Below are positions 1-9,400 of a DNA stretch of 64,000 bases, piece by piece; the stretch's first letter is position 1, and every line of letters starts with the position of its first letter. Origin of the DNA: an uncultured Oscillospiraceae bacterium (lineage in GTDB: Bacteria > Bacillota > Clostridia > Oscillospirales > Ruminococcaceae). The position numbers and the translations under genes are program-made. The notes below the pieces were generated by a model. That model was not told where the DNA came from. It ran no database searches and worked only from the letters and a program-made list of their open reading frames with translations. The stretch is taken from the NCBI GenBank assembly GCA_934481385.1, contig CAKSPD010000001.1, positions 62,001 through 126,000 on the forward strand, written 5' to 3'.

Positions 1-614
1 TTAACACCGTTCTGGCAGTCATCGAAATTACCCTTTATAGCACAAACTCCGACATTTTCGCCTTCCTGAGTAGTCATCTGGCGTTTCTGCATAGGGCTTA
101 CACCCTGTTCAGGATAGAATACAAGAATCTGAGTTCCCTCAACGTCCTTAAATCCTTCAAGTGCAGCCTTTCCTGTATCGCCTGATGTAGCAACAAGAAT
201 AACAATTTTCTTATCAAGATTTATTTTCTTTGCAGAAGTTGTCAGGAAATAAGGGAGTATCTGGAGTGCCATATCCTTGAAAGCACAAGTCGGGCCATGC
301 CATAATTCAAGCATATATGTACCGTCAAAAAGATGAGCAATTTCCGCAATATTTTCGGTATCGAAATTCTTTGTGCTGTAAGCGTTGTCAGTGCAGTAAT
401 GAATTTCAGCATCAGTAAAGTCTGTCAGATACTTGCGGAATACTTCAAAGGCTCTGTCAGCATATGACATTTTTGAAAGCTTTTCGATTTCTTCAAATGA
501 AATTGAAGGAATTGATTCAGGAACGAAAAGACCTCCGTCAGAAGAAATTCCCTGTGTTATAGCCTCAGCACTTGTTATTTTAACATTGCTGTTTCTGGTG
601 CTTTTGTAAAACAT
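1..614 (-). CDS. thrC: Threonine synthase, N-terminal part (runs off left edge)
   Basis: Converts O-phosphohomoserine to threonine, a PLP enzyme of the cytoplasm. About 204 residues are visible, starting MFYKSTRN at the ATG complementary to 612-614 and open to the window edge. The N-terminal TSAEAITQGISSDGGLFVP stretch is typical of ThrC. A later HGPTCAFKDMALQ segment carries the PLP-binding lysine (FKD), followed by a VATSGDTGKAALEG phosphate-binding loop. The C-terminal half lies outside the window. A gene for YraN lies just upstream on the same strand; the gap between them is about 15 bases. Confidence 0.93.
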   Translation of the reverse strand, partial: MFYKSTRNSNVKITSAEAITQGISSDGGLFVPESIPSISFEEIEKLSKMSYADRAFEVFRKYLTDFTDAEIHYCTDNAYSTKNFDTENIAEIAHLFDGTYMLELWHGPTCAFKDMALQILPYFLTTSAKKINLDKKIVILVATSGDTGKAALEGFKDVEGTQILVFYPEQGVSPMQKRQMTTQEGENVGVCAIKGNFDDCQNGV

Positions 615-629
615 TATATATCACCCTTT

Positions 630-1004
630 TTAAAAATTATAGCCTGTAAGGCCGAAAGCGTCTTTAAGATAATTTATATCAGTAATTTTACCGTCAACGG
701 CAGTAACTTCCGCAACATCGAACCTCGGCTGTAAACTGCAAGGGTATCTGAAAAGATAATCCTCAGCAGTTCTGATAATAAGATTTATTTTTCTCTGATT
801 TACAGCGTCCAGACCCGACACCATAGAATCAGGTTTTCTTGTCTTTACTTCAACGAATACGATATATTCACCGTATGAGGCGATTATGTCAATTTCTCCG
901 CCTCTTATTCTGTAATTGCGTGAAAGAACGGAATATCCTTTTTTTATAAGATATTCAGCAACGGCATTTTCGCCTGAAACTCCGATATTATGACTTCTGT
1001 TCAT
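630..1004 (-). CDS. YraN/UPF0102 family nuclease-fold protein
   Basis: Small protein of about 124 residues of the UPF0102 (YraN) family, which has a restriction-endonuclease-like fold and no settled role. The family core is visible: GGEIDIIA followed by YIVFVEVKTRK, giving the E, D and E-x-K residues of that fold. I place the start at MNRSHNIG (1004), with AAGG four bases upstream; an in-frame ATG at 1016 is the alternative. It overlaps the 3' end of rnhB by 17 bases, so the two are probably translationally coupled. This rnhB-yraN order is common in Firmicutes. Confidence 0.88.
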   Translation of the reverse strand: MNRSHNIGVSGENAVAEYLIKKGYSVLSRNYRIRGGEIDIIASYGEYIVFVEVKTRKPDSMVSGLDAVNQRKINLIIRTAEDYLFRYPCSLQPRFDVAEVTAVDGKITDINYLKDAFGLTGYNF

Positions 1005-1620
1005 TATGCCTTGCATAGAATTTTTTCAGAAAAGATTTTCTGTGAATATCGCTCACGCCATACTTTTCAAGCATTTCATAATGAAGTTTAGTAGGGTATC
1101 CTTTATGTTTTTCAAACATATAGTCAGGATATTTTTCAGCAAGTTCCTTCATATATCTATCTCTTGCAACCTTTGCGAGAACGGAAGCAGAGGCAATTGA
1201 TGCAGATTTCGCATCACCCTTTACAATACATTCGCATTTGCAGGGCATACCTGAAGGAATTTTATTTCCGTCAACAAGAACCAAATCAGGAACAACTGAA
1301 AGTCCCTCAACAGCTCTTTTCATAGCAAGCATAGATGCCTGAAGAATATTGATGCTGTCTATTTCGGAAACTGATGCTGTTGCAATACAATATGAAAATG
1401 ATTTCTGAATAATTTCGTCAAAAAGTCTTTCACGCTTTTTTTCTGATATTTTTTTGCTGTCGTTGATACCATCTATAAAAACATCTTCATTGAAAATGAC
1501 GGCTGAAGCATAGACATCACCTGCGAGAGGGCCTCTCCCTGCCTCATCAACACCGCATATTATTTTATTATTCAGACGGATTTTGCTGTCATATTCAAAA
1601 AGTGATTTGCTGTCAGTCAT
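988..1620 (-). CDS. rnhB: Ribonuclease HII
   Basis: Removes ribonucleotides embedded in DNA and RNA in RNA-DNA hybrids. The start is MTDSKSLFEYD at 1620; reading further upstream gives a non-homologous extension into rbgA. Motifs seen are GVDEAGRGPLAGDV (first catalytic Asp and Glu), LVDGNKIP (second Asp) and ASVLAKVARDRYM (helix with the last Asp). About 210 residues, normal for RNase HII. It overlaps rbgA by 8 bases and yraN by 17, so it sits in the middle of a tightly coupled operon behind the signal peptidase genes. Confidence 0.95.
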   Translation of the reverse strand: MTDSKSLFEYDSKIRLNNKIICGVDEAGRGPLAGDVYASAVIFNEDVFIDGINDSKKISEKKRERLFDEIIQKSFSYCIATASVSEIDSINILQASMLAMKRAVEGLSVVPDLVLVDGNKIPSGMPCKCECIVKGDAKSASIASASVLAKVARDRYMKELAEKYPDYMFEKHKGYPTKLHYEMLEKYGVSDIHRKSFLKKFYARHNEQKS

Positions 1621-2491
1621 TTTTAATATCCTCCGGAAGTTCAAGAGTAATTCTGCCAAGTTTTCCGGCTCTGAACTCATCTATAACAGTTATGGCAGTA
1701 CGTTCAGTATTCACTTCACCGCCTGAAATCAGCATACCACGTTTTCTTCCTGTTTTTTCAAGAAGAATATATCCCTCATCGGAATCATCAAAATCAATTT
1801 TATAACGCTCACGCAGTTTCTGAGGATAATTTTCCGCAAGAAATTTAAGGAGCTTTGAAGCAAGTGTTTCAATATCAAGTATATCATCTTTTATAGCACC
1901 CGTAAAAGCAAGACGGCATGCAACATTCTGGTCATCGAACTTAGGCCACAGAACTCCCGGCATATCGAGCATTTCAATACCGGTATCAATTTTAACCCAC
2001 TGTTTGTCCCTTGTAACGCCCGGTCTGTCCTCAGCCTTGGCTTTTTTAGAACCTGCCATTTTATTTATAAAAGATGACTTGCCGACATTGGGGATACCGA
2101 CAATCATAAGACGCAGAGGCTTTCCTCTTATTCCCATAGACTCATATTTCTGGACAAGCGATTTTAAAAGCTGATTTTTAACGGCAGGAATAAAATTTCT
2201 TACACCTTTACCGCTTTTGCAGTCAGCAGATATTGCAGTAATGTTCTGATTTCTGAAATAGGCAAGCCATTTTTCAGTAATTTTTTCATCAGCAAGGTCA
2301 GCCTTGTTTAAAATTACCATTTTAGGTTTACCTGCTGTCAGCCTGTCCATTTCAGGATTTCTGCTTGAAAGAGGAGTTCTCGCATCAAGTATTTCCACAA
2401 CAGCATCAACAAGAGAAAGATTTGATTTTATAAGTTTTCTTGTTTTAGCCATATGCCCCGGAAACCACTGTATATTTTTCATATCTTCCAT
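1613..2491 (-). CDS. rbgA: Ribosome biogenesis GTPase RbgA/YlqF
   Basis: Circularly permuted GTPase needed for late assembly of the 50S subunit. The motif order is permuted as expected: G4 (LNKADLAD, near residue 60) comes before G1 (GIPNVGKSSFINKMAG, near 132) and G3 (DMPG, near 175). The N-terminal IQWFPGHMAKTRK is a family signature, and the C-terminal third is the ANTAR-like RNA-binding helical region. GAGGAG lies nine bases before the ATG at 2491. 292 residues, normal length. Placement between lepB and rnhB is conserved in Firmicutes. Confidence 0.95.
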   Translation of the reverse strand: MEDMKNIQWFPGHMAKTRKLIKSNLSLVDAVVEILDARTPLSSRNPEMDRLTAGKPKMVILNKADLADEKITEKWLAYFRNQNITAISADCKSGKGVRNFIPAVKNQLLKSLVQKYESMGIRGKPLRLMIVGIPNVGKSSFINKMAGSKKAKAEDRPGVTRDKQWVKIDTGIEMLDMPGVLWPKFDDQNVACRLAFTGAIKDDILDIETLASKLLKFLAENYPQKLRERYKIDFDDSDEGYILLEKTGRKRGMLISGGEVNTERTAITVIDEFRAGKLGRITLELPEDIKND

Positions 2492-2504
2492 AAATCACAA
2501 CTCC

Positions 2505-3083
2505 TCAGAATATTTTTATGCTTTTAACCGGAAAGAGTCTTATAACAACTTTTCCGACAATACTTTCTTCCCTGATAAATCCGACACTTCTGTCACGGCT
2601 GTCACGGGAATTTCCCCTGTTGTCGCCCATTACGAAAAAACAGTTTTCCGGAACGGTTACAGGATATTTTCCGGTAAAAGAACCGCCGTCAAGATGAGTA
2701 AGACCGGATATATAAGGTTCATTCTGAAGAACGCCGTCAATATATACAAGACCTTTTTCAAAATCAATATCTATTGTCTGTCCTTCAGTAGCGATAACAC
2801 GCTTTACAATAACCTTTCCGAGTCCCTGACGGTATTCGGGAGTATTTTCATCACTTAAAAGAACTGCATTTTCGCAGTCAGCGACAACTATATCTCCGTC
2901 TTTAATTGTACCGTAAAATTCGGAAATTATGAGCTGGTCACCGGTAAAAAGAGTAGGATTCATAGAATCTCCGCTTACTGTCGTAGGTCTGAGAATGTAT
3001 GTAAACAGGAGCATCATTGTAAACATGGCAATGAACATAGTTTCCGCAAGGCTTTCAAAGTCTTTCAGGATTTTTTTACTCAT
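2505..3083 (-). CDS. lepB: Type I signal peptidase (downstream copy)
   Basis: Membrane-anchored serine/lysine peptidase that removes signal peptides of secreted proteins. 192 residues with one N-terminal membrane segment (near 12-32). The catalytic Ser is in SGDSMNPTL (near 40), the catalytic Lys in VIVKRVIATEGQ (near 95), and the conserved MGDNRGNSRDSR box is near 150. It lies 12 bases after a second, longer lepB; the two share layout and about half of their motif residues, so this is an old tandem duplication. The two copies differ in the insert between Ser and Lys, which may give different substrate preference (inference). Confidence 0.94.
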   Translation of the reverse strand: MSKKILKDFESLAETMFIAMFTMMLLFTYILRPTTVSGDSMNPTLFTGDQLIISEFYGTIKDGDIVVADCENAVLLSDENTPEYRQGLGKVIVKRVIATEGQTIDIDFEKGLVYIDGVLQNEPYISGLTHLDGGSFTGKYPVTVPENCFFVMGDNRGNSRDSRDRSVGFIREESIVGKVVIRLFPVKSIKIF

Positions 3084-3095
3084 TTTTTCACCTGA

Positions 3096-3755
3096 TTAAA
3101 GTGTCTTAAAGTTTTCAAACGGAGCGTATCTTATAATAGCTTTTCCGTAAATCTGACTTTTCTTTATAAAACCTACATACGGGTGACGGCTGTCAGAAGA
3201 TGCATTTCTGTTATCACCCATAACGAAATAATATCCCTCCGGAACTGTTACAGGAAAGTCAAAAGCACCCTCATCGGTAAGAGTAGGGGCATTTATATAA
3301 GGTTCATCAAGAACTTTTCCGTCAACAGTGACAGCACCTGTTGAAAAATCAATATCAACAGTCTGACCGCCCTCGGCAATAACTCTTTTTATTATACATT
3401 CATTAAGCTGATAGCTATCTCTTGATATTACCTCATTATTTTCATCAAGGAGATAAGCCTTATCGTTGTCAATAATTATAATATCACCGTATGAAATATC
3501 AGGAATTATGGTTGTCATAAAAATTTTGTCATCATTCTGGAGTGTGGGAACCATAGAAGTTCCGACAACATTCACAGGGTGAAGAATGTATGTGAACAGC
3601 AGTATAATTATAAACATAGTAATTACCGTTGATTCAGCAATATCAGTAATATCCCGAAGCAGTTTTTTACCTTTTTTTTCAGGCTTGCCGTCATTTTCGT
3701 TTTCAGAATTATCTGAGGCATTTTCCTGAAGTTCAATGTTGTTTTCATTTTCCAT
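3096..3755 (-). CDS. lepB: Type I signal peptidase (upstream copy)
   Basis: Second signal peptidase of the tandem pair, 219 residues. It differs from its neighbour by an acidic, lysine-tipped cytoplasmic N-terminus of about 35 residues before the membrane segment. The catalytic Ser is in VGTSMVPTL, the Lys in CIIKRVIAEGGQ and the C-terminal box is VMGDNRNASSDSRHP. It is the first gene of the lepB-lepB-rbgA-rnhB-yraN run and lies downstream of rplS, separated from it by a terminator hairpin. The start at 3755 has an AGGTGC-type site upstream in the sequence complementary to 3760-3770. Confidence 0.93.
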   Translation of the reverse strand: MENENNIELQENASDNSENENDGKPEKKGKKLLRDITDIAESTVITMFIIILLFTYILHPVNVVGTSMVPTLQNDDKIFMTTIIPDISYGDIIIIDNDKAYLLDENNEVISRDSYQLNECIIKRVIAEGGQTVDIDFSTGAVTVDGKVLDEPYINAPTLTDEGAFDFPVTVPEGYYFVMGDNRNASSDSRHPYVGFIKKSQIYGKAIIRYAPFENFKTL

Positions 3756-3786
3756 ATCAAAGCACCTCTTATCAGGATATTTTTAG

Positions 3787-3816
3787 CAAAAAAGGGACAT
3801 AGCGTCCCTTTTTAAA
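3787..3816 (-). terminator. Rho-independent terminator after rplS
   Basis: GGGAC-ATAGC-GTCCC hairpin flanked by an A run on one side and a T run on the other, so it can act on either strand. On the minus strand it lies about 55 bases after the rplS stop and before the first lepB. It probably ends most rplS transcripts and lets partial read-through into the lepB operon. Confidence 0.75.
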
Positions 3817-3870
3817 GCTTTCGTACAGGACAGCCAGACAGGGACATACCCTGACGGAATCCGGAAAAAA

Positions 3871-4215
3871 TTATCTAATCTGTTCTTTAACCTTAGCAGC
3901 CTTACCAACTCTGTCACGAAGATAATAGAGCTTAGCTCTGCGGACTTTACCGTATCTTACAACTTCAACCTTAGCAACAGCAGGAGTGTGTACAGGGAAA
4001 ACTCTTTCGATTCCGCAGCCGTGAGCAACACGTCTTACAGTGAAAGTTTCGTTGATTCCGCCATGTTTCTTAGCGATAACAGTACCTTCAAAAATCTGGA
4101 TACGGCTCTTGTCGCCTTCCTGAATTTTAACGTGAACCTTAACAGTATCACCAACGCTGAACTGAGGTACTTCTGTTTTCAAGCTTGAATTGCTTATAAG
4201 TTTAAGTGCATCCAT
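3871..4215 (-). CDS. rplS: 50S ribosomal protein L19
   Basis: Ribosomal protein at the 30S-50S interface. The true start is MDALKLIS at 4215, with AGGAGG nine bases upstream; the longer reading adds ten unrelated residues. 114 residues, the usual length. Family landmarks are [43 protein letters not shown] and [20 protein letters not shown]. It has its own strong promoter and a structured leader upstream and a terminator downstream, so it is largely an independent transcription unit. Confidence 0.97.
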   Translation of the reverse strand: MDALKLISNSSLKTEVPQFSVGDTVKVHVKIQEGDKSRIQIFEGTVIAKKHGGINETFTVRRVAHGCGIERVFPVHTPAVAKVEVVRYGKVRRAKLYYLRDRVGKAAKVKEQIR

Positions 4216-4368
4216 TTTTTTATTCCTCCTAAAATTCTGGGACATTCAATACTCTTTGACACCGAATCTCTGTGAATGCAGGTAGAGAAAGGAGAGCAGA
4301 GGACTGTCCGGTTTAATGTCTTTCGGCATTAACTCTCATCTGCACGAATGCAGACGGATTTCAAATGC
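4216..4368 (-). ncRNA. Structured rplS leader (candidate L19 leader)
   Basis: About 150 nt of untranslated leader between the predicted transcription start and rplS. On the minus strand I see a TCTGCA-TTCG-TGCAGA hairpin, a GTTAATG/CATTAAAC hairpin with a CCGAAAGA loop, and a possible longer-range pair formed by GGACAG/AATGTCC segments near the ribosome binding site. Firmicute rplS genes are known to carry the Rfam L19 leader, an autoregulatory element; whether this sequence fits that model needs a covariance search. Position and structure support it, the family match is inference. Confidence 0.5.
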
Positions 4369-4374
4369 TTTTTA

Positions 4375-4403
4375 ATGATAACATACTTTTTTAAAAAATG
4401 CAA
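4375..4403 (-). promoter_or_regulatory. Sigma-A promoter of rplS
   Basis: On the minus strand: TTGCAT (-35, 4398-4403), 17 bp spacer, TATCAT (-10, 4375-4380) preceded by TGT. Transcription would start near 4368. Confidence 0.75.
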
Positions 4404-4451
4404 GTGTTTTTGAAAATTTTTTCCGATTTTTTTAAAAACGTGTATAATTCA

Positions 4452-5258
4452 TCATAAAATGCCGAAAAATCTCTTGAAGTTATCAGCAAGAATCATCTGA
4501 TTTTCTTCATGTGTAAAGCCGAGGGACATAAGATTATAAAATTCAGATGTATGACGCCACATAGGGAAATCAGTGCCGAAGAAACAGCGGTCAATACCGA
4601 GATTGCGTATATATTTCACAGCAGTTTCCTTTGACATAAAATCAAGAGAACTGCTTGTATCGAACCAGACATTATCCATACCTGCAAGATATTTCTGAGC
4701 CTCCTCCCAGCGTTCATATCCGCCGAGGTGAGCAGCAATTACTTTAAGGTCAGGGAAATCCTTATGAACCTGAACAAGCTTTTTCGGAGCAGAATATTCA
4801 TATCTTCTGTCACCGAAATGTATAAGCACAGGGAGTCTGCCCTCAGCTATTTCATACATTTTATAAGCCTCTTTTGAATCAATATCAAATTTCTGAAAAT
4901 CGGGGTGAAGTTTTATTCCTTTAAGATTAAGCTCAAGAATCTGATTAAAGTCACGTTCCATATCATCTGACTGCTGATGAAGTGTTCCAAGACCTATAAA
5001 TTCCTTATGCTGTTCACATTCCTTTGCAATAAAGCTGTTTATATTGTGAACCTGTGCAGGATTTGTTGCTGTTGAAAAGACAAGATAACCGGATACATTT
5101 ATTTTCTTACCGCTTTCGATAAGATTTTGGCTGTTTCCGATATTACGCATTTTAAGGTCATAGAAATTCCCTATGTTTTCAGTAGCAAGACCTGCAATCT
5201 TATCCGGAAAAATGTGTGCATGTGCATCAAAAATTTCATATTCTTCATAAGTTTCCAT
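4452..5258 (-). CDS. Amidohydrolase-2 family metal-dependent hydrolase
   Basis: TIM-barrel hydrolase of the amidohydrolase 2 group (decarboxylase/lactonase-like), cytoplasmic, substrate unknown. 268 residues. Metal ligands visible are the N-terminal DAHAHIF (H-x-H), LIHFGD near residue 148, VIAAHLGG near 175 and the terminal barrel Asp in FGTDFPMW near 230. AAGGAG precedes the ATG at 5258. It begins 16 bases after the stop of the RNxxAH protein, so it may be the last gene of the operon led by the giant protein. Whether it functions with those genes is not clear from the sequence. Confidence 0.85.
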   Translation of the reverse strand: METYEEYEIFDAHAHIFPDKIAGLATENIGNFYDLKMRNIGNSQNLIESGKKINVSGYLVFSTATNPAQVHNINSFIAKECEQHKEFIGLGTLHQQSDDMERDFNQILELNLKGIKLHPDFQKFDIDSKEAYKMYEIAEGRLPVLIHFGDRRYEYSAPKKLVQVHKDFPDLKVIAAHLGGYERWEEAQKYLAGMDNVWFDTSSSLDFMSKETAVKYIRNLGIDRCFFGTDFPMWRHTSEFYNLMSLGFTHEENQMILADNFKRFFGIL

Positions 5259-5274
5259 AATAAATTAACTCCTT

Positions 5275-6354
5275 TTAATTGCTTTTAGAATAACGGTTAA
5301 GAATTTTCTTAACATCATTATAGCTTATAATATTGCTGTGTGCAATCTTATTTCTTGATTTATGAAAAAATTCAAGTTCCTTTTGTTTCTGCAACTCCAT
5401 ATTAAGCGTTCCTGACTGAATAAGATACTTGATATTTCCTATATCCAAATCATAAGGTTCAGAATCTTCATTCTGAAGAATAATTCTGAGCTGGTCATAA
5501 TTATCTGTTATAAAGTTTCTTCTGTAACGTTCAATAACAGGAAAAACATTTTTTATCTGTGCTTCAATCACAACCTGTTCTACAACATTAAGATTTGCAA
5601 GCTGAATTTTTTCATCATCATCGTAACGGAATGTTTCAGCACATTCCTTTAAAACCATTTCAGGATTTTCAGCAAATCTTTCCTTATATTCCGAAAGTTT
5701 TGCACAAAATTCCGCATGACATTCCCCGAGAAGAAAAACAAGTTCCGCAATATAGTATTTAAGCTCATCACTGCATTTCAAATCAGATACAAGCATAGAG
5801 CAGAACAGATAATAATCATAGCTTTTTATTTCATTTTCCCAGTATATCACATCAATGTTTCTGTAAACGGGAATGTTCTTGTCGCCGTCCTCAAAATATT
5901 CAAGAATAAATGTTGCACGATTTTTCTTGTCAATACAGCATGTTTCATATTCTTCAGCAAAACTGCACCACTGTTTATAATTGGTTTTATTTATTCCCCT
6001 CACCCATACATAAGTATTATTGAGAGATATATCATCTCTTGAAGAAAGAAATTCAGCATAGGAATACCCCGGCCACCTTTCAGTTCTGATACGGTATTTT
6101 TCTGATATGAATTCCCCCGCATCATCAGAAGTTTTAAATATCCAGTCTGAAACATCAATCACATCAAGACGATTGCTTGAATTTTTCCTGTGAAGTATAT
6201 CCTTTATATAATCAAAAAGAAAATCATACCACGGAACATGTTTCGGAAAAAAAAGAGCTGTACTTTTTTCCGCAATCAGATTATCTGATATATTATTTTT
6301 GACTCTTACGGCATCTGAAACCTGACACCACCACATAGAAGCCTTACTGCTCAA
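5275..6354 (-). CDS. Unknown protein with C-terminal HEPN-like RNxxAH motif
   Basis: 359 residues, family not recognised. The N-terminal part is mixed and aromatic-rich (WWCQVSDAVRV, then RTERWPGYSYAEFL near 91-105, and NTYVWVRGINKTNYKQW). The middle and C-terminal parts are predicted mainly helical. Near the end is RNKIAHSN, with R334 and H339 in R-x4-H spacing, the catalytic signature of HEPN RNases and close to the RNxxAH form seen in Swt1-like and related HEPN domains. The start is a TTG at 6354 or the ATG at 6336 (MWWCQV), which has AAGG five bases upstream. It follows the giant protein gene by 69 bases containing a hairpin. Codon use matches the neighbours. Possible defence or stress nuclease, by inference. 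Confidence 0.7.
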   Translation of the reverse strand: MSSKASMWWCQVSDAVRVKNNISDNLIAEKSTALFFPKHVPWYDFLFDYIKDILHRKNSSNRLDVIDVSDWIFKTSDDAGEFISEKYRIRTERWPGYSYAEFLSSRDDISLNNTYVWVRGINKTNYKQWCSFAEEYETCCIDKKNRATFILEYFEDGDKNIPVYRNIDVIYWENEIKSYDYYLFCSMLVSDLKCSDELKYYIAELVFLLGECHAEFCAKLSEYKERFAENPEMVLKECAETFRYDDDEKIQLANLNVVEQVVIEAQIKNVFPVIERYRRNFITDNYDQLRIILQNEDSEPYDLDIGNIKYLIQSGTLNMELQKQKELEFFHKSRNKIAHSNIISYNDVKKILNRYSKSN

Positions 6355-6385
6355 AACAAATTACCTGCCTTTCAGTTATATTTTT

Positions 6386-6418
6386 CAAGGGCGACGCAAA
6401 AAACTGAGTCGCCCTTAC
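6386..6418 (-). promoter_or_regulatory. Intercistronic hairpin between giant-protein gene and RNxxAH gene
   Basis: Nine-base-pair GC-rich stem AAGGGCGAC/GTCGCCCTT with a loop of about 13-14 bases. No T run follows on either strand, so it is not an ordinary terminator. In an operon it could stabilise or partition the two mRNA segments. Confidence 0.55.
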
Positions 6419-6423
6419 AATTG

Positions 6424-9400
6424 CTATTCCATATATTTAAGGAGCATATCTTCAATTTCTTCCTGACTTCCGATAATATTGCAGAAATTTTCACGGAAAA
6501 AGAAGTATCTGTTTTCAAATCCTCTTACAAGGATTCCGATATTGCAGAGATTTTCAAGAATTTCATCAGGATTATTTTCAGAAACCGATGATACATAACT
6601 TTCAGCAGTAAGCTGTATTTCATCAGCAGTATAGCCGTATTCTGAATTTTTTACATAGCACAGATGTGAAATAACAACGATATATAAATAAGATTTCTTA
6701 TCAAGAACATCAAGGAAAAAATTTTTTATTCTGTTTCGGAATTTTCTGTTTCCGATAATTCTTTTTATATGGTTTTCCGTTACAACATAAGGCGGACTGA
6801 CCATATCATTGTATAAATCCTCACAGCAGACTGATTCAACGACAGTATGACACCAGTAATTTATAATTTCAGAACAGTAATCCGAATCAGCAAGAATAAG
6901 CGAGATTATTTCAGGCTTTTCAAAATATATTCCCATATACTTCATAGGCAAAGAAATAAACTTTTCTGCTTCATCTGAACTGACAGGACTCAAAATATCT
7001 GAACTTTCGGAGATTTCATAAGGCTGAAATTTTGCAAACGGCATAGTCAGAAGCATAAAAGTATTGTTTATATCTGCACAGGAACAGCAGTTTTCAAGAT
7101 ATGATACTGTTACTCTGTCTGCAATCGGAAAAGCCTTTGAAATCCGGCTGTCTGATTTTATTTCCTTTGCGATATGACGTCTTTCTGCTTCCGTAAAGGC
7201 ATAGTCAACAAATACAATAGTATTATTTTTTCTTGCTCCCTCAAAATCTGAAATCAGTTTTTTGCAGTCTGAGTATTTAAAAATACAAAGAACGTCAAAG
7301 TTATTTCTGAAAACAGAAACGGGGCATACATTATTTTCAGCAGTTACAGAAAATCGCTCATAAACACCTGATTTCTTTTCTGCTGAAACAACATTGCAGT
7401 TTTTCCAGCCAAGTTTTTCGAGGAGTTCTCTGACATTCTTTTCACATACTCCCCTTTTATCCGAAATCCAGCTTGATATAAGATTTGAAGAATCAGTACA
7501 TATAAATTCATCAGTGCATTTTCTGTAATTTTCTGAATACCTGTTCCAGAAATCACGAAAGAAATCACGTTCAAAAGAGTCATCACAAGAAAGATTTTCA
7601 CCCTTTGCAACAAGACTCATATAACTTAAAGCAACAGTATATTCACAGTTTTCAATTGCAGAGCTTATTTTCTTGCAGTCCTGTTCAGAAATATTATAAA
7701 AGTTTTTCAGCTTTTCAAATTTCAAATCAAGAGAAAATTTAAGTTCTTCTGATTTTTTTGCTGTCATATTTTCAAGACTTTCAATAAGCTTTACATAAAA
7801 TCCGTAATTGTGCGACTGACAGCATTTTTTATACCATATATCGGCAATTTTCAGAACAAGCTGTTTAAGACTTTCTTTCTGATAGAACTGCCCTTTACAT
7901 TCTGCAAGTTCCATATTTTCAGTAAAACTGTTTTTAAGCCTGAGAATTTCCCTTTCAGAAAACCGGAAATACTCATCAATTTTTTCGATTTTTTCACTGT
8001 AACCGTCAGGAAGTCTGTCATTAAGCGAAAGATATTTATAAATTATAAGTCCTGAACCGTAGTCATTATCTGAAATATTCCTGCCGAAAATTTCTTCAAG
8101 TCTTTTCTCAAAGGATTTATATGGTTCAGCAGTATGTCTGATTATTCTTTCAATAAGGCTGAAACCTTCAAGAGAACAGAATGTTGATGACAAATCAGGA
8201 ATATTATTTTCATCTAATGTTATAAAACCGTCTTTAAGGAAATCTATATAGTAATATTTTCTTGTTTCGGGATTATAAGAACCGTCCATTCTTTCGCATA
8301 TATCACGAAGTGTTCTGTTAAGAACAGAAGCAAGTGCCGTTTCAGACAAATCAGTTGCCATAATAAGCTCATTAAGTATTCCAAGAACAGTTTCTCTTTT
8401 CTGCTGATATTTTTCATAAGCCTTTTCATAGGACGTAAACTGATTTCCCTGAACAACAAATTCAATCCATTCAAGAAGTACGCAGGCTATATTTTTAATA
8501 GCATGTGCAGAATGATTACGGACATTGCTCGGAAGTTCATCAGCCTGATTTGCTGTTTTTCTTTCAGATTTAAGTCTTTCCAGTGATTCGTCCCATACAT
8601 CTTTGATATATTCTGTAATTCTTTCATCTGATATACTTCCGTTCTTTCTGATGAAGTTATCAGAAAGAAAGTTTTCAACATCACTTAATCTTTCAGTATC
8701 TCCCTTGCATACAATATCAAGGATATTCATAAGTTTTTCATTTTCAGAATATATAATGGAATTATATTTTTTAATTCGCAGACTTATATATCCTTCCTTT
8801 GAATTGCAGTATTTTTTATAAAGTTCGACAGCTTTCGCCTGTATTTTCTGTATTCCGTTTTCCGCACAGAGTTTGTCCTTCATACAGTAATCAGAAAAAC
8901 TGTCCATACCTATGTTGAATTCTTTTCTGAAATCGCAGAGAATATCAGCAAGTGTTCTGAGTTCAGGATATTTTTCAGCAGGCAGACTTCTCTTTATATC
9001 ATCTGCAAAGCTGTTTACTGAATAATCATAATGACAGTCACTGTAATATAATGCACGGAGTTTGCAGGCTGTTATGCAGTATTCATACATTTCAGTTCCG
9101 TCAGACTGTTCCGGCTGTGGAATATCAAATATACTGCCTGATGTATAAATATAATCTTCAGCAGGATTATCAAGAGCCATACTCATAAGATTATAAAACG
9201 GAAGATATTTTTCATTCATCTTTGAAACAGCATTGAGATAAGTCAAAGCAGAGCTGTAATTTTTTGAACAGAGCATTTTTACAGTCTGATTTTTTATATC
9301 TTCCGAATCAGGTAAATTTTCAGAACTGTTATTCATAAAATCACAATAGCTTTCATCTTCTTCATCTGGTTCATCAGTTTCGGAAATATCATCATCTTCA

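Noticed and set aside
2304-2858. Plus-strand open frame of 184 codons over rbgA and lepB
   Set aside because: Antisense to two certain genes, no ribosome site, and composition is that of a shadow frame.
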